Shown here piece by piece: positions 63,260 to 64,000 of a stretch of DNA of 64,000 nt (position 1 is its first letter; each line of letters begins with the position of its first letter). The position numbers were made by a program, and so were the translations under genes. A model generated the notes under the pieces. That model saw only the letters and a list, made by a program, of their open reading frames with translations, was not told the DNA's origin and did no database searches. The stretch is from assembly GCF_048548695.1 (NCBI RefSeq), contig NZ_JBLYIF010000007.1; one strand, written 5' to 3'. Source of the stretch: Neptuniibacter sp048548695 (GTDB lineage: Bacteria; Pseudomonadota; Gammaproteobacteria; Pseudomonadales; Balneatricaceae).

Positions 63260-64000
<741 letters not shown>

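Overview
The window is one contiguous stretch of a gammaproteobacterial chromosome. Its gene order is close to that of Pseudomonas and its relatives: fliC-flaG-fliD-fliS-fliT, fleQ-fleS-fleR, fliE to fliJ, fliK to flhB, flhA-flhF-fleN-fliA, cheY-cheZ-cheA-cheB-motC-motD-parC-parP, a DUF2802 gene and ccmA to ccmI. The moderate base composition, a VC_2705-type symporter pair and a CrbS/CrbR-type system point to a marine or brackish member of Oceanospirillales/Pseudomonadales. The assignment below order level is a guess. No rRNA, tRNA, IS element, prophage or CRISPR array was seen.

Layout. (1) 1-2061: 3' end of prfA, then prmC and moeB, tightly overlapped. (2) 2045-6559, minus strand: an AEC-type permease, then a CoA-transferase preceded by a good sigma-54 promoter and a palindrome, and a PAS/AAA+/Fis sigma-54 activator that probably controls it. 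(3) 6638-10723, minus strand: fliT, fliS, fliD, flaG and the flagellin gene fliC, with a sigma-28 promoter and a terminator. (4) 11088-15008: fleQ, fleS, fleR. (5) 15193-26907: an acetate module of acs, a LuxR-type response regulator (CrbR-like), a transporter-domain hybrid kinase (CrbS-like), a DUF4212 subunit with an SLC5 symporter, a cNMP/CBS/DUF294 protein and a DEDDh exonuclease. It sits between fleR and fliE, which are neighbours in Pseudomonas. (6) 27085-45425: basal body, C-ring and export genes, then flhF, fleN and fliA. (7) 45494-53665: chemotaxis, second stator and array-positioning genes. (8) 53666-55938, minus strand: a FlhB-C-terminal-like gene and a second FliK-like gene. (9) 56174-63151: a complete cytochrome c maturation operon, including the short ccmD. 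(10) 63260-64000: 5' part of zipA, cut by the window end.

How it works together. The promoters readable in the sequence fit the FleQ / sigma-54 / FleSR / FliA cascade. TGGC-N7-TTGC sites precede fliE, fliK and flhA. FleQ-box-like 14-mers lie before fleQ and downstream of the fliE and flhA promoters. A near-consensus sigma-28 site precedes fliC. The acetate module is a sense-and-use unit: the CrbS-like kinase and CrbR-like regulator flank acs and the symporter pair they are known to control in other bacteria.

Most notable points: a sigma-54 promoter that overlaps the terminator hairpin at the acetate/flagellar junction; three DEFExLL peptides in the CheA linker that resemble the CheY-binding peptides of FliM and CheZ; a pre-cleaved FlhB-like protein paired with a second FliK; Glu-Pro hexanucleotide repeats in parP (with an assembly gap) and in zipA; no canonical cheW at its usual place; and a CoA-transferase with its own sigma-54 switch.
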